A stretch of 34,079 bases of DNA from Bacillus sp. SM2101 (GCF_018588585.1 NZ_JAEUFG010000038.1:1-34079), one strand, 5' to 3'. Counted from the stretch's first letter, positions 24,265 to 32,941 are shown. Made by a program: numbers and translations. Notes: generated by a model from the sequence alone, not told the origin.

Positions 24265-24810
24265 ATGTCAAATAGACAAGATTCATGGAATGAGGAAGAG
24301 GATTTACTATTAGCTGAGGTTGTACTAAGTTGCATTAAAAATGGAAAAACACAGTTAAATGCGTTTGAGGAAGTTGGAGCTAAGCTTTCCAGGACTGCTG
24401 CTGCATGTGGATTTCGTTGGAATTCATATGTAAGAAAACAATATAAAGCAGAGATAGAAACAGCAAAACAACATAGAAAGGAGAATCGAAAACTCAGTAA
24501 ACAAGCAAGTTTGAATGATATTAAGTTGAAAGATATAGAACATGAAAACGAAAAAGTAGATATAAACTTACAGAAAATTATAGAATTTTTAAAGAATCTT
24601 CAAAGTACACAAAGAACTGGCAATGACTTGAATCATGAAAATGAACAATTGAAGAAAAAAGTAAAAGAACTAGAAAAATCACTAGGAATTCTTATCGAAG
24701 ATGGTAATAAAGTTGAACAGAAATTTAATGAGATTCAAAAAGATTATAAAGTCCTGCTAAATATAATGGAGAAAGCCCATAAGATGGCTATTATAGGTGG
24801 AACTAAATAA
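24265..24810 (+). CDS. RsfA/YlbO-family Myb-like transcription regulator
   Basis: 181 residues from ATG 24265 behind GAGGTGAAGAG. The N-terminal ~60 residues form a Myb/SANT-like DNA-binding domain ([20 protein letters not shown]...[19 protein letters not shown]) typical of RsfA, the sigma-F-dependent prespore regulator of Bacillus. Residues about 70-165 are a long coiled coil ([20 protein letters not shown]) for dimerisation. Plasmids and prophages of Bacillus often carry extra copies. The likely role is regulation of gene expression in the forespore or of neighbouring accessory genes. It is monocistronic, with its own terminator at 24884. Confidence 0.88.
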   Translation: MSNRQDSWNEEEDLLLAEVVLSCIKNGKTQLNAFEEVGAKLSRTAAACGFRWNSYVRKQYKAEIETAKQHRKENRKLSKQASLNDIKLKDIEHENEKVDINLQKIIEFLKNLQSTQRTGNDLNHENEQLKKKVKELEKSLGILIEDGNKVEQKFNEIQKDYKVLLNIMEKAHKMAIIGGTK

Positions 24811-24883
24811 ACCTTACTGAGAATTTTTTGCAAAAGGGGCAACAATGTGAGAACATACCAATTTCATATTTTAATTGTATAAC

Positions 24884-24918
24884 AAAGGAAACAATGAATG
24901 TTTATCATTGTTTCCTTT
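24884..24918 (+). terminator. Terminator of the RsfA-like gene
   Basis: A perfect 14-bp stem (AAAGGAAACAATGA / TCATTGTTTCCTTT) with a 7-base loop and T-rich 3' arm. Confidence 0.75.
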
Positions 24919-25015
24919 CTGTATGACAAACTTGTTTACAATAAAGTTTAATACAAGATTACTTACACAACAAACTACTATTCAAAAAAGGGCTAAAATG
25001 AGGTAAGTACATAAG

Positions 25016-25103
25016 AGACCTTCTCAGCAAAAGGTCTGTGAAAAAATTAATAATAGAACATCTAAATAAGGAGCTAACCAGTAACGTGGTTACTCTTTTT
25101 TTA
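25016..25103 (+). terminator. Two hairpins and T run ahead of the defence-like cassette
   Basis: AGACCTT / AAGGTCT (25016-25037) is followed by GAGcTAACCA / TGGTTAcTC (25071-25095) and TTTTTTT. A two-hairpin RNA ending in a terminator about 100 bases before the cassette's first start codon could be an attenuator, a small RNA, or insulation from upstream transcription. Confidence 0.5.
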
Positions 25104-25204
25104 TTAAACTAATAAAAAAGTGTTTCTAAAATAGAAAAACGCGTGTTGCAAAATATGGATCTTAATAGTATTCTGAATAATATAAAATAATGAAGGTGAT
25201 TGAT

Positions 25205-26605
25205 ATGACAGAATTCAGGGAGCATTTAGGTTCGATTATCCGGTTACATAGAGAGTCAAATGGACTGACATTAAGGAGATTAGCTGATGAATTATCTGTT
25301 CCTTTTACATCTCTTTCAAAGATGGAAAGTGGGGATCAGAGAGTAGATAGTGAATTTCTGGTGAAGGTAGCGGATTATTTTGGAGTATCTATTGATAAAA
25401 TGCTCAATCGTTCTCTGGAAAAGAGGGAAAGTCTAAATACTCTAAATGTAAATGAGGCAGGCATTCGAGATAATATTAAATATGTATTGGATAATTATCA
25501 AACAGCTAGGTCTGAAATTTTTAAAGGTCATGACATGGGTAACCATGTTCGAAACGTTATAAAGGATGTTATTGCAGAAGAGGCAGAACTAGATGAAAAT
25601 CGTTACTTTATTGTAGGATCAGTTGGGCAAGGGCAATGGGCTGAAATCCCTTGGGTTTCAATATTTATTAGAGACATAACTACAACAGCTACAAAAGGTT
25701 ATTATATAGTTTATTTATTTAAAGCGGATTTGAGCGGTGTATATATATCCCTAAATCAGGGGTGGACTTACTTTAAGAACAAATATAAAACTAAGCTAGG
25801 TAGAGAAAAAATTCGATCCACTGCAGAGTTTATAAGGAAAAAACTAAATACAGTTCCTGCTAGCATGACGGCTACACAAATCGCCTTAGGTGGACGAGGG
25901 GATCTAGCACAAGGGTATGAGAATGGTCATATTTTGGGTCGACTATACGAAGCGAATAATTTGCCTAGTTCACAAGAACTTATAAGTGACCTAAAAGAAC
26001 TACTGACTTCATATAAAGAAATTAACCATATGATGTTCATGCGATCTGTAGATCAATTTAATGACTACTTATTGTTAAGTTCTGATGGGCATTATTTAGA
26101 AGAAGAGCAAGAACAAGAGGAAGACTTCCAAAATAATGTTCAAACATTGATTGACAAAAATGACAGCGAAACTAATTCTTCAACTGAGGAAGAAGAAAAC
26201 GAGAATGAAGAGTTACCAAGGCCAACTCCGGTTCTTGATAAGGGAGGTAGAAAACGATGGCCAAGAGACGCTCAGGTTGCGGCGAAGGCGCTTCGTTTAT
26301 CAGGGTACAAGTGTGCATATGATGAGTCGCATACATCATTTACCTCGAAAGTTACAGGGAAAAGATACTTAGAAGTTCATCATCTTGTCCCGATGAAGTA
26401 TCAAGGTGAATTTAATGTCAGATTGGATAGAACCGCTCAGTTATTCGCCCTGTGCCCTACATGTCATCGTCAAATTCATCATGGTACTGATGAAGAAATA
26501 GAAGATATGTTAAGAGAGCTATTTTATGACCGACGTGAGAAATTAGATGCGATAGGAATTGAAATTGGCTTTAAAGAATTACGGAAAATGTATGGAATTG
26601 AATAG
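25205..26605 (+). CDS. XRE-HTH / McrB_N (DUF3578) / HNH nuclease fusion
   Basis: 466 residues from ATG 25205 behind AAGGTGATT; an upstream ATG at 25190 overlaps that site. Residues 5-65 form an XRE helix-turn-helix (GLTLRRLADELSVPFTSLSK). Residues about 85-275 match the MrcB_N/DUF3578 domain (VGQGQWAEIPWVSIFIRD, GYYIVYLFKADLSGVYISL), which in type IV restriction enzymes reads modified DNA. An acidic linker (300-340) leads to a complete HNH nuclease (C370, HH at 392-393, CPTCH at 417-421, IHHG at 424-427). DUF3578-HNH proteins act like McrA-type modification-dependent endonucleases. The added HTH suggests self-regulation or sequence guidance; fusion of all three is unusual. It heads a three-gene same-strand unit. 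Confidence 0.88.
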   Translation: MTEFREHLGSIIRLHRESNGLTLRRLADELSVPFTSLSKMESGDQRVDSEFLVKVADYFGVSIDKMLNRSLEKRESLNTLNVNEAGIRDNIKYVLDNYQTARSEIFKGHDMGNHVRNVIKDVIAEEAELDENRYFIVGSVGQGQWAEIPWVSIFIRDITTTATKGYYIVYLFKADLSGVYISLNQGWTYFKNKYKTKLGREKIRSTAEFIRKKLNTVPASMTATQIALGGRGDLAQGYENGHILGRLYEANNLPSSQELISDLKELLTSYKEINHMMFMRSVDQFNDYLLLSSDGHYLEEEQEQEEDFQNNVQTLIDKNDSETNSSTEEEENENEELPRPTPVLDKGGRKRWPRDAQVAAKALRLSGYKCAYDESHTSFTSKVTGKRYLEVHHLVPMKYQGEFNVRLDRTAQLFALCPTCHRQIHHGTDEEIEDMLRELFYDRREKLDAIGIEIGFKELRKMYGIE

Positions 26606-26629
26606 TTGAATTTAGAAAGGAGTATTAGT

Positions 26630-26959
26630 ATGGAGAATTTACAACAAGCTGTAATAAAATTTCGTGACGAAAGGGATTGGGGACAGTTTCATAATGTGAA
26701 GGACTTGGCTATTTCCTTAAATTTAGAAGCGAGTGAGTTACTTGAAAACTTTCAATGGAAATCCAGCGAGGAAGCTGCTGAAATTAAGTTCGAGGAAATA
26801 AAGGATGAAATAGCAGATGTGATGATTTATCTTCTTTTGCTTTGTGACAAGTTGGATATTAATTTGGAAGATGCGGTTCATTCAAAGTTACAAAAAAACG
26901 CGAAAAAATATCCAGTGGAGAGATCTTTAGGGAGTAAGGTCAAGTATAACGAGTTGTAA
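26630..26959 (+). CDS. MazG-like nucleotide pyrophosphohydrolase
   Basis: 109 residues from ATG 26630, seven bases behind AAAGGAG and 24 bases after the nuclease stop. It has the all-alpha NTP-PPase pattern: LNLEASELLENFQW (metal ligands E33, E36) and DEIADVMIY (E60, D63), with the final YPVERSLG block seen in short MazG-like/RS21-C6 (dCTPase-like) proteins. Such enzymes hydrolyse (d)NTPs, including modified ones, to monophosphate and pyrophosphate. Next to a modification-sensing nuclease and a helicase-nuclease, it could lower dNTP levels or clear modified nucleotides during infection. This role is inference. Confidence 0.88.
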   Translation: MENLQQAVIKFRDERDWGQFHNVKDLAISLNLEASELLENFQWKSSEEAAEIKFEEIKDEIADVMIYLLLLCDKLDINLEDAVHSKLQKNAKKYPVERSLGSKVKYNEL

Positions 26960-27026
26960 CAAAGTCTTTAATTGTAGTTTTAGTGATCAAAAGTAAATTT
27001 TATGTAATGAAAGCGGGGCAGTTATT

Positions 27027-28709
27027 GTGGTCTTATTTCCAACAAAGTTATCTTCTTTTGAAGTGATTAAGAAATCTCGAAAGGAATTTGAACAAACAGA
27101 TTTTAAAGATTTTGATATAGATACGGTGCCAGTGGTTTATATCCAACGTGACAAGAAAAATCTTTATGTAGGAAAGTCAACAGACATTTACGGTCGTACT
27201 TCTGCACACTTAAGGGATAATAGTAAGAGGTTTACAGAAATCATCATTGTCAAAAGTAAACTATTTAACGAAAGCTCAATAAAGCACATTGAAACCCTAT
27301 TAATTGATTATTTATTAGCTGATAGTAAGTTCAATCTCCTAAATAAAATTAAAGGGCAGAATATTTATTATTACAACGGTATTGAAGATGTGAATAACAT
27401 GTTCGTAAAAATCTGGGATAAGCTTATTCTAGAAGGGGTTGCTAGCGATCGATTAGAGGAAATTCATAACAAGTTTATCTATAAATATTCGCCATTTAAG
27501 ATACTATCTGCAAATCAAATTGAAGTTTGTCAAGACATCTTAGAAACGATGCTTACTATATCTGAAAGCAGACACTTAATTACCGGAGATCCAGGTACAG
27601 GGAAAACAATAGTTTTGACGAACATCCTTTATGCGCTCGTGTATGACCAAACAAATGGCAAGGATCGTGAAGGATTAGACCGTGAAGATGTGGCTCTTGT
27701 TATCCCGCAAAACCATTCATTAAGTTCATATAAGAACCTAATTCGAAGAGTTGGCTTACATGGGATTTCGGTTTTATCACCTTCTCAATTTATTAATAAA
27801 GCAAAGGGTAAAGGTGACAAATTTAAATATGTATTTGTGGACGAAGCCCATCGACTCAAGCAATATTTCGGTAAGCAAGCCCGCGACTTGAAGCATTTGA
27901 TCACAGAGGATGGTCATACAACTGAGTTAGAATTGATTTCAAATTATGCCTATCATTTAACAGTTGTGTATGATCAGTATCAAACGATTCGTCCTGCTGA
28001 TATAGATACTGATCTCTTTATACATATGACGGAAGGCTATAAGATGCAGATTTTAAGTAAACAGTTTCGTTTGAAGTCAGGAGATCAATACTTAGCATGG
28101 TTGAGAAAATATTTACAGATTGCAGATGACGTAGCTGTCTATGAAAAAGGACTACTTAATGGCTATGACTTTAAAGTGATCGACTCTATGTCAGATTTGT
28201 ATACTGTTATAAGGGAGCTAGATGATAAGCATGAATTATGCAGAGTTGTTGCGGGGTATTCTTGGGAATGGGCTACACAAAAGGATGAAAATCTGCATGA
28301 TATAACAGACCCTGTTACAGGTGATGTATTTAAGTGGAACTCAAAAACAAAAGGTTGGATTAACCAAGAAAATAGCGTTGAAGAAATTGGCTGTATTCAT
28401 ACTATCCAAGGTGCAGACCTAAATTATGTTGGGGTTATCTTTGGAGAGGAAATTGACTGTGATTACGCTGGAGAAGAAGATGGCAGCTACGATTTAATCA
28501 AAGCAAATATCATAGTAAATCCGGAAAAGTACAAAGATCGTAACGGCCTTCCTATTAAAGGTACTGACTCAAAGAATGAAGAATTACAGTCTTATATCAA
28601 ACGTATTTACTATGTGTTGCTGTCACGTGGAATAAATGGGTGTTTTGTATTTGCAACAAACCCAAATATGCAAAGGTATTTGCAAGAAATTTTAAGGATA
28701 AGCCAGTAG
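27027..28709 (+). CDS. GIY-YIG nuclease fused to DUF2075/SF1 helicase
   Basis: 560 residues from GTG 27027 (weak GCGGGGC site). Residues about 35-110 form a GIY-YIG nuclease with all key positions: VVYI (Y38), LYVGKS (Y47, G49), GRTSAHL (R57), HIETLLI (E89) and FNLLNK (N103). Residues about 155-560 form a DUF2075 superfamily-1 helicase: Walker A GDPGTGKT (187-194), Walker B VFVDEAHR (269-276), SKQFRLKSG (about 340), CIHTIQGADLNYVGVIFG (about 455) and motif VI YVLLSRGINGCF (about 528). It should unwind or translocate on DNA and cut it. It follows the MazG-like gene by 67 bases with no terminator between, so one transcript is likely. Similar fusions appear in accessory and defence loci. Confidence 0.9.
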   Translation: MVLFPTKLSSFEVIKKSRKEFEQTDFKDFDIDTVPVVYIQRDKKNLYVGKSTDIYGRTSAHLRDNSKRFTEIIIVKSKLFNESSIKHIETLLIDYLLADSKFNLLNKIKGQNIYYYNGIEDVNNMFVKIWDKLILEGVASDRLEEIHNKFIYKYSPFKILSANQIEVCQDILETMLTISESRHLITGDPGTGKTIVLTNILYALVYDQTNGKDREGLDREDVALVIPQNHSLSSYKNLIRRVGLHGISVLSPSQFINKAKGKGDKFKYVFVDEAHRLKQYFGKQARDLKHLITEDGHTTELELISNYAYHLTVVYDQYQTIRPADIDTDLFIHMTEGYKMQILSKQFRLKSGDQYLAWLRKYLQIADDVAVYEKGLLNGYDFKVIDSMSDLYTVIRELDDKHELCRVVAGYSWEWATQKDENLHDITDPVTGDVFKWNSKTKGWINQENSVEEIGCIHTIQGADLNYVGVIFGEEIDCDYAGEEDGSYDLIKANIIVNPEKYKDRNGLPIKGTDSKNEELQSYIKRIYYVLLSRGINGCFVFATNPNMQRYLQEILRISQ

Positions 28710-28858
28710 AACTTGCTATTTATGGAGCAACCCAAAAAGGTAGATTCTATGGGTTAAATTGTGGTGAAATTCTTTCCAGCTGACAATAGAGGTGCATTTC
28801 AAAAAAAGAAATTCTAAGAATAAAATGATATTGATAGTAAGTAATTATAGAGTTATGG

Positions 28859-28943
28859 TATAATTCTACATAATAATTAAAATGAATAAAGCGAATCCCG
28901 CTCGAAGTTCCCGTGTATGAATACGGGTATTTCGAGTTTTTTT
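28859..28943 (+). ncRNA. Candidate small RNA with own promoter and terminator
   Basis: An extended -10 (TGGTATAAT, 28856-28864; no good -35) is followed 36 bases later by a stem (CTCGAA..CCCGT / ACGGG..TTCGAG, 28901-28936) and TTTTTTT. An RNA of about 70 bases would result. The hairpin alone is a sound terminator for the cassette upstream. The 28710-29057 stretch has no other feature. Confidence 0.4.
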
Positions 28944-29057
28944 GTGTATATTGATTTCTACATAAGAATTAGAAAATCAAGAAAAGAAACATGATTACAT
29001 AATAAGGTGAACATGTAGTAAATGCTTTTAGATTACATATAAGGAGATGTTGAATTA

Positions 29058-29288
29058 GTGAAGGAACTTTATGGAATTACAATAGAAAACGAACATGAAG
29101 CAGTATGGTTGATACGAAAAAGGTGTAATCTTAGTCAGTTTCAGTTTGCTGAAGAATTAGGAATTTCAAAGCAACTTCTTTGTATTATTGAAAATGATGG
29201 CCACAAAATCACCTCTAAGACAAGATACAAGATTGAAAGCTTTCTTAAACATAAATATCACAACTATATTGAAGGAATGAAGGAATAA
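29058..29288 (+). CDS. Small XRE-family DNA-binding protein
   Basis: 76 residues from GTG 29058 behind AAGGAGATG. Almost the whole protein is one helix-turn-helix domain (LIRKRCNLSQFQFAEELGIS, then QLLCIIENDGHKITSKTRYK). It lacks any partner domain, so it is probably a repressor. Its stop is one base before the ATG of the ParA-like gene, so the two are made together and it may regulate that operon. Confidence 0.85.
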   Translation: MKELYGITIENEHEAVWLIRKRCNLSQFQFAEELGISKQLLCIIENDGHKITSKTRYKIESFLKHKYHNYIEGMKE

Positions 29289-29289
29289 A

Positions 29290-30744
29290 ATGAACGCACT
29301 CATCAATATTCTAAATGGTGACATATCAAAGGAAATCGAAGAAGATTTTAAAACTGTATTCGACAATACAAAGATTATGCTTTTAACGGATTTTGCTGAA
29401 TTAGATATTCAATTGCAATCTAATCCTTATGAAGTACTTGCATTAGATCAATCTATTATTAAAGATTTAGTACAGTTAAAAGAGTTTTTAGATGAATACA
29501 CATCAATAGAGGTTTTAGTTTATTTTACAGATAAGAATGTTTCTTTTAAACATGAAAAGTTAATGATATTTTCACGTATATCAGAATACAAGGAATGGGC
29601 TGGAAATTCCCTATCTAAATTGAAAGGAAAGGGATTAACTAAGGAAAAAAGGAATGATGAAAAAGTTCTCAATTATCCTGATGAAACTGATGTTCAATCC
29701 ATTAGAAAAAAAGAGGATCCCCTCTTACAATCACCTAAGAAGACAGCCTCAGAAGGAAGAATTAATGAATCAATTTCCAGTGAAAAATCAAAAGTTCCTA
29801 AGAATAAAATTGTTAATGTATGGGACCATTCACTTGATAGAGCCAAAAAGCTGAAGTCGCAATTAGATATCCCTTTTTTTAAATCGAAATTACCTCAAAC
29901 TAAATCTATTGGAGTGTGGTCTCCAGCGCGAAATGGTGTATCAACATTTATACAAAATTTTGCTATTTTTCTTTCATGGTTGCATATTCCAGTTGCAGTG
30001 TTAGAGGGGATTTCAAATAAAGCTAGATTAGAAGAAACGATGTCTAGGTACGTTGCAAAGGACATGAAAAATTGGGAGTCATTCAGTAGTTATTTAGTTA
30101 ATCCAAATATTCTTCCTGAAAGTGTACATCTCGAATATGAAAATGTGAAATGGTTTCCATTCGGCTTACAGGATCATGTTAAGGACTGGTCACCATCACA
30201 AATTGATTTATACATGAATACTTTAAGGTTCCATGATGTTTTATTTGTTGATTTTCCTACTGGAGAAATGGATGAACATACTCTACATTCTATTGATCAT
30301 GTTGATGAATTATGGATAGTTGGCACTGATTGTGTGAGTGATATATTAGAATTTAAAGACTTTATTCATAATGAACTGATGAATAATCGAAACATTACAT
30401 GTAAGCTTTTATTTAATCAAGTGGGAGAAAGTAGCGCTCCAAAAGAGCTAGGTATGTCTATGAACCTACAAGTTGTAGGTTGTGGTCTGCATTACTTTTC
30501 TCATGAGGAAGTTTATTTAAATAATCGTGATAATACCCCAATCATTTTTAATCAAAAGTCTATGAATCTATTTTATGATAATTTTCATGAGCTCGCTCAA
30601 GAGTGTATTGGGAAACAGCTATGGAGTAGAAATTCAGAGCAGCCTAGTATAATCAAAAATTTAGTTAATGTATTGTTTCCAGAAAAGCGTTCAAAACAAT
30701 TTCACCAAAAAAGGGTTGCTAGCTTATATAAGAATACAAAGTGA
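29290..30744 (+). CDS. Divergent ParA/MinD-like ATPase
   Basis: 484 residues from ATG 29290. The first ~100 residues look like a receiver-type or atypical N-terminal domain (IMLLTDFAELDIQLQ, VLVYFTDKNVSF). A charged linker (about 105-175) is followed by a P-loop domain starting about 203: SIGVWSPARNGVSTFIQNFA is a clear relative of the ParA deviant Walker A (KGGVGKTT), but the signature Lys is Ala-Arg-Asn and the P-loop Lys is Val or absent. VLFVDFPTGEMDE (about 314) matches the second motif. The layout recalls TadZ/CpaE-type proteins. Loss of the P-loop Lys suggests weak or no ATP hydrolysis. It could position a plasmid or transfer complex; function is not established. Confidence 0.7.
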   Translation: MNALINILNGDISKEIEEDFKTVFDNTKIMLLTDFAELDIQLQSNPYEVLALDQSIIKDLVQLKEFLDEYTSIEVLVYFTDKNVSFKHEKLMIFSRISEYKEWAGNSLSKLKGKGLTKEKRNDEKVLNYPDETDVQSIRKKEDPLLQSPKKTASEGRINESISSEKSKVPKNKIVNVWDHSLDRAKKLKSQLDIPFFKSKLPQTKSIGVWSPARNGVSTFIQNFAIFLSWLHIPVAVLEGISNKARLEETMSRYVAKDMKNWESFSSYLVNPNILPESVHLEYENVKWFPFGLQDHVKDWSPSQIDLYMNTLRFHDVLFVDFPTGEMDEHTLHSIDHVDELWIVGTDCVSDILEFKDFIHNELMNNRNITCKLLFNQVGESSAPKELGMSMNLQVVGCGLHYFSHEEVYLNNRDNTPIIFNQKSMNLFYDNFHELAQECIGKQLWSRNSEQPSIIKNLVNVLFPEKRSKQFHQKRVASLYKNTK

Positions 30745-30849
30745 ATATAAAAGTAAATTATGATATATTGTATATGTAATTTCTTTTTTATTTCTTTTGT
30801 AAAGCAACCTTTTAAGGTTAGCGGGCTATTACATAATAATTTATCTAAC

Positions 30850-30938
30850 AGCGGTCTATTGGACTGTGGTTTTAACGCTTTGGGTATGAGAAATACTTTA
30901 TACCATTGCTTTCTAATCACACTGATAGACCGCTTTTT
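30850..30938 (+). promoter_or_regulatory. Structured RNA leader ahead of the primase-like gene
   Basis: AGCGGTCTAT (30850) pairs perfectly with ATAGACCGCT (30925-30934), followed by TTTTG. The ~65-base loop holds its own hairpin (GGTAT / ATACC). An upstream near-copy, AGCGGGCTAT (about 30820), can compete for the same 3' arm with one mismatch. Two competing 5' arms and a terminator-like 3' end 50 bases before the ORF suggest attenuation or antisense-type control. Confidence 0.45.
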
Positions 30939-30987
30939 GTGTTGATTTTAGTGTGAAAATTCTAAATGATTGTAAGGAGGATTTCAT

Positions 30988-32277
30988 ATGAGGTCAAAAT
31001 TAAGACCAACAAGGATGAGAGATAAGGAATCAAATGAAGTGATTTTTTATGAGTTTTATAGAGAGGTTTGTCCTATATGTAAAAAATCGGGAGCATGTAT
31101 GATCCATAAGGATGGTGAAAAGGTCGTCTGTATTCGTACAGAGAGTAAGTATCCATTTGCGAAAAACAGTGCTTGTCCTGGTTGGATGCATTTTCTAAAA
31201 GGTGATAAACAGAGAAAAATAGATCCAACAATACAAGAAAGTAGTGGAGCAAACAAAAAAGATAACGCTCTATTAAACAGAGTCTACGGTACTTTAATTA
31301 AAAATCTAACCTTAGATGAAGACCATCGGGTACATTTACGTTCTGAGAGTCGACAATTGTCTGATGAACAGATCCAATTAAGACAATACAGGAGCTTTCC
31401 TGATAAACCTTGGACAATAGTAAATGAAATGTCAAAAGAACTAAATATACAAGATTTTGAGGGTATTCCAGGCTTTTATCTATCTGAAGGTCGATATGGT
31501 GATTATTTTACAATGCATGGAATGAAAGGAATAATGATTCCTTTTCGAAATCATTATAATGAAATTGTTGGCTTCCAATATCGAATTGATAAACCTTACA
31601 ATATGGTTGAGGTTAATGTTCGTAAGGAAGGGATGGATGCAAAGATAATTAAACAGCCTAACATCGTCCAAGTCACATATCATAACAAGACGTTGTTTCA
31701 AGGTGAAGTAGCGTTAGGTGAACCTTTAAAACCTATTGCTGATGAAGATGGAGAGATTGTAGGTTTTTTCAGATTAAAAAGAGGGAAACGGTATTTTTGG
31801 TTTAGTTCTGCGAATAAACTGAAGGGAACTGGTTCCGGTGATCCAGCTCCAGTTCATGTATCTGTTCCAAGCCATAAATTAAAAGAGTGGAAAGCTGGGG
31901 AATTATATAAAACAAAAACTGCATGGTTAGGAGAAGGTCCACTGAAAGGAGATATTACTACCGATTTAATTCATAAATTGTATGACTCGAAGGAAATACA
32001 GGATATTGGAGATTGTATCTTATCCTTACCTGGAGTTGGCGCATGGCGCCTAGCAATCCCAGTTTTTCAACAAATGGGTGTTGAGATGGTGAATATTTGT
32101 TTTGACATGGACGCTAATGATAATCCACTGGTCAAAACTCATCTGTTGCAGCTAATAGCTGCATTAAAAAAAGAAGGAATGCACGCAAGGTTAATTTTGT
32201 GGGACAAAAAGGATGGCAAAGGGATTGATAATCTATATATTTCGCAGAAATTCCCAAAAATGAAGGTGTTATTCTAG
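30988..32277 (+). CDS. DUF3854-type primase-like protein (zinc finger plus TOPRIM)
   Basis: 429 residues from ATG 30988 behind AAGGAGG. The N-terminus has a zinc-binding cluster (CPICKKSGAC, C28/C31/C37; VVCIR C48; ACPGW C63) like the DnaG CHC2 finger. The middle (about 140-250) is a mixed region around YRIDKPYNMVEV. The C-terminal part is TOPRIM-like: TAWLGEGPLKGD (about 311-322, conserved Glu) and NICFDMDAND (about 366-375, DxD), with LSLPGVGAW between. These features fit DUF3854 proteins of plasmids, ICEs and phages, thought to be primases. It could prime lagging-strand synthesis of the plasmid or of transferred single-stranded DNA; that role is inferred. Monocistronic. Confidence 0.82.
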   Translation: MRSKLRPTRMRDKESNEVIFYEFYREVCPICKKSGACMIHKDGEKVVCIRTESKYPFAKNSACPGWMHFLKGDKQRKIDPTIQESSGANKKDNALLNRVYGTLIKNLTLDEDHRVHLRSESRQLSDEQIQLRQYRSFPDKPWTIVNEMSKELNIQDFEGIPGFYLSEGRYGDYFTMHGMKGIMIPFRNHYNEIVGFQYRIDKPYNMVEVNVRKEGMDAKIIKQPNIVQVTYHNKTLFQGEVALGEPLKPIADEDGEIVGFFRLKRGKRYFWFSSANKLKGTGSGDPAPVHVSVPSHKLKEWKAGELYKTKTAWLGEGPLKGDITTDLIHKLYDSKEIQDIGDCILSLPGVGAWRLAIPVFQQMGVEMVNICFDMDANDNPLVKTHLLQLIAALKKEGMHARLILWDKKDGKGIDNLYISQKFPKMKVLF

Positions 32278-32280
32278 TTA

Positions 32281-32306
32281 TCATTGTAAGTAATCATTGT
32301 AAGTAA
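32281..32306. repeat. Tandem 13-bp duplication
   Basis: TCATTGTAAGTAA occurs twice in direct contact just after the primase-like gene. Probably a slippage duplication; it may also be a binding site. Confidence 0.5.
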
Positions 32307-32389
32307 TTTTCTTCGATTGATTGAAATAGATGTGAGGTAGAGTTTTAGGATTCAAGGGTTAGAGAAATTTTAATATGGAGGATCCTACA

Positions 32390-32707
32390 ATGAAAATGAG
32401 GATATCTTTTCTGATAGTTGCAATATTTATTCTGTTGTTGGGCTGTAACAATAACGAAGAACATTCAGATGAACCAGATTTTATCGGAAAAATATTAGAA
32501 GTGGAGGACAAAAAAATATTAATGGATATTGAACAAGGTAATTTTTTTGACAAAGGATACACTGAAGAGATCATTCTTAGCTATGGACGATCAGTTGATC
32601 AAAACATTTTTGAAAAGGGTAAGGAGTTTAAAGTTTGGATAGATGGTGAAGTTTTAGAAAGTAATCCACCACAAGGAAGAATTGGGAAAATTGAAGTTAA
32701 TGAATAA
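32390..32707 (+). CDS. Small lipoprotein (DUF3221-like)
   Basis: 105 residues from ATG 32390 behind TGGAGGATCC. It has a signal peptide with lipobox LLLGC (MKMRISFLIVAIFILLLGCN). The mature part has beta-strand blocks typical of small OB-like DUF3221 lipoproteins: FIGKILEVEDKKILMDIE, then GKEFKVWIDGEVLESNPPQGR and a C-terminal KIEVNE. It should be anchored at the outer membrane face of the cell. Role unknown; relatives are numerous in Bacillus and rarely studied. The family assignment is by pattern. Confidence 0.75.
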   Translation: MKMRISFLIVAIFILLLGCNNNEEHSDEPDFIGKILEVEDKKILMDIEQGNFFDKGYTEEIILSYGRSVDQNIFEKGKEFKVWIDGEVLESNPPQGRIGKIEVNE

Positions 32708-32745
32708 AACTATTTTACCATTTGACGGTAAGATAATTACTACAT

Positions 32746-32773
32746 AAAAAAGACACAATCCAGTGTCTTTTTT
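32746..32773. terminator. Terminator of the lipoprotein gene
   Basis: AAAAAAGACAC and GTGTCTTTTTT form an 11-bp stem with a 6-base loop; T run on both strands. Confidence 0.75.
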
Positions 32774-32832
32774 ATTGTTTTTTTAAAAATTAGGCTGTGT
32801 TAAATTTTAATGTTAATACTTTATATAAACTA

Positions 32833-32861
32833 AAGGGAAACCTTGATATATGGTTTCCCTT
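32833..32861. terminator. Second hairpin terminator
   Basis: AAGGGAAACC and GGTTTCCCTT form a 10-bp stem followed by CTTTTG. It lies between the convergent lipoprotein and membrane-protein genes. Confidence 0.6.
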
Positions 32862-32941
32862 CTTTTGTTCACTGACCCCATTAGGAGTTAAATAGGTGAA
32901 TGAACTATGGAAACTAAAGAATAACATCACGCACTATACAC

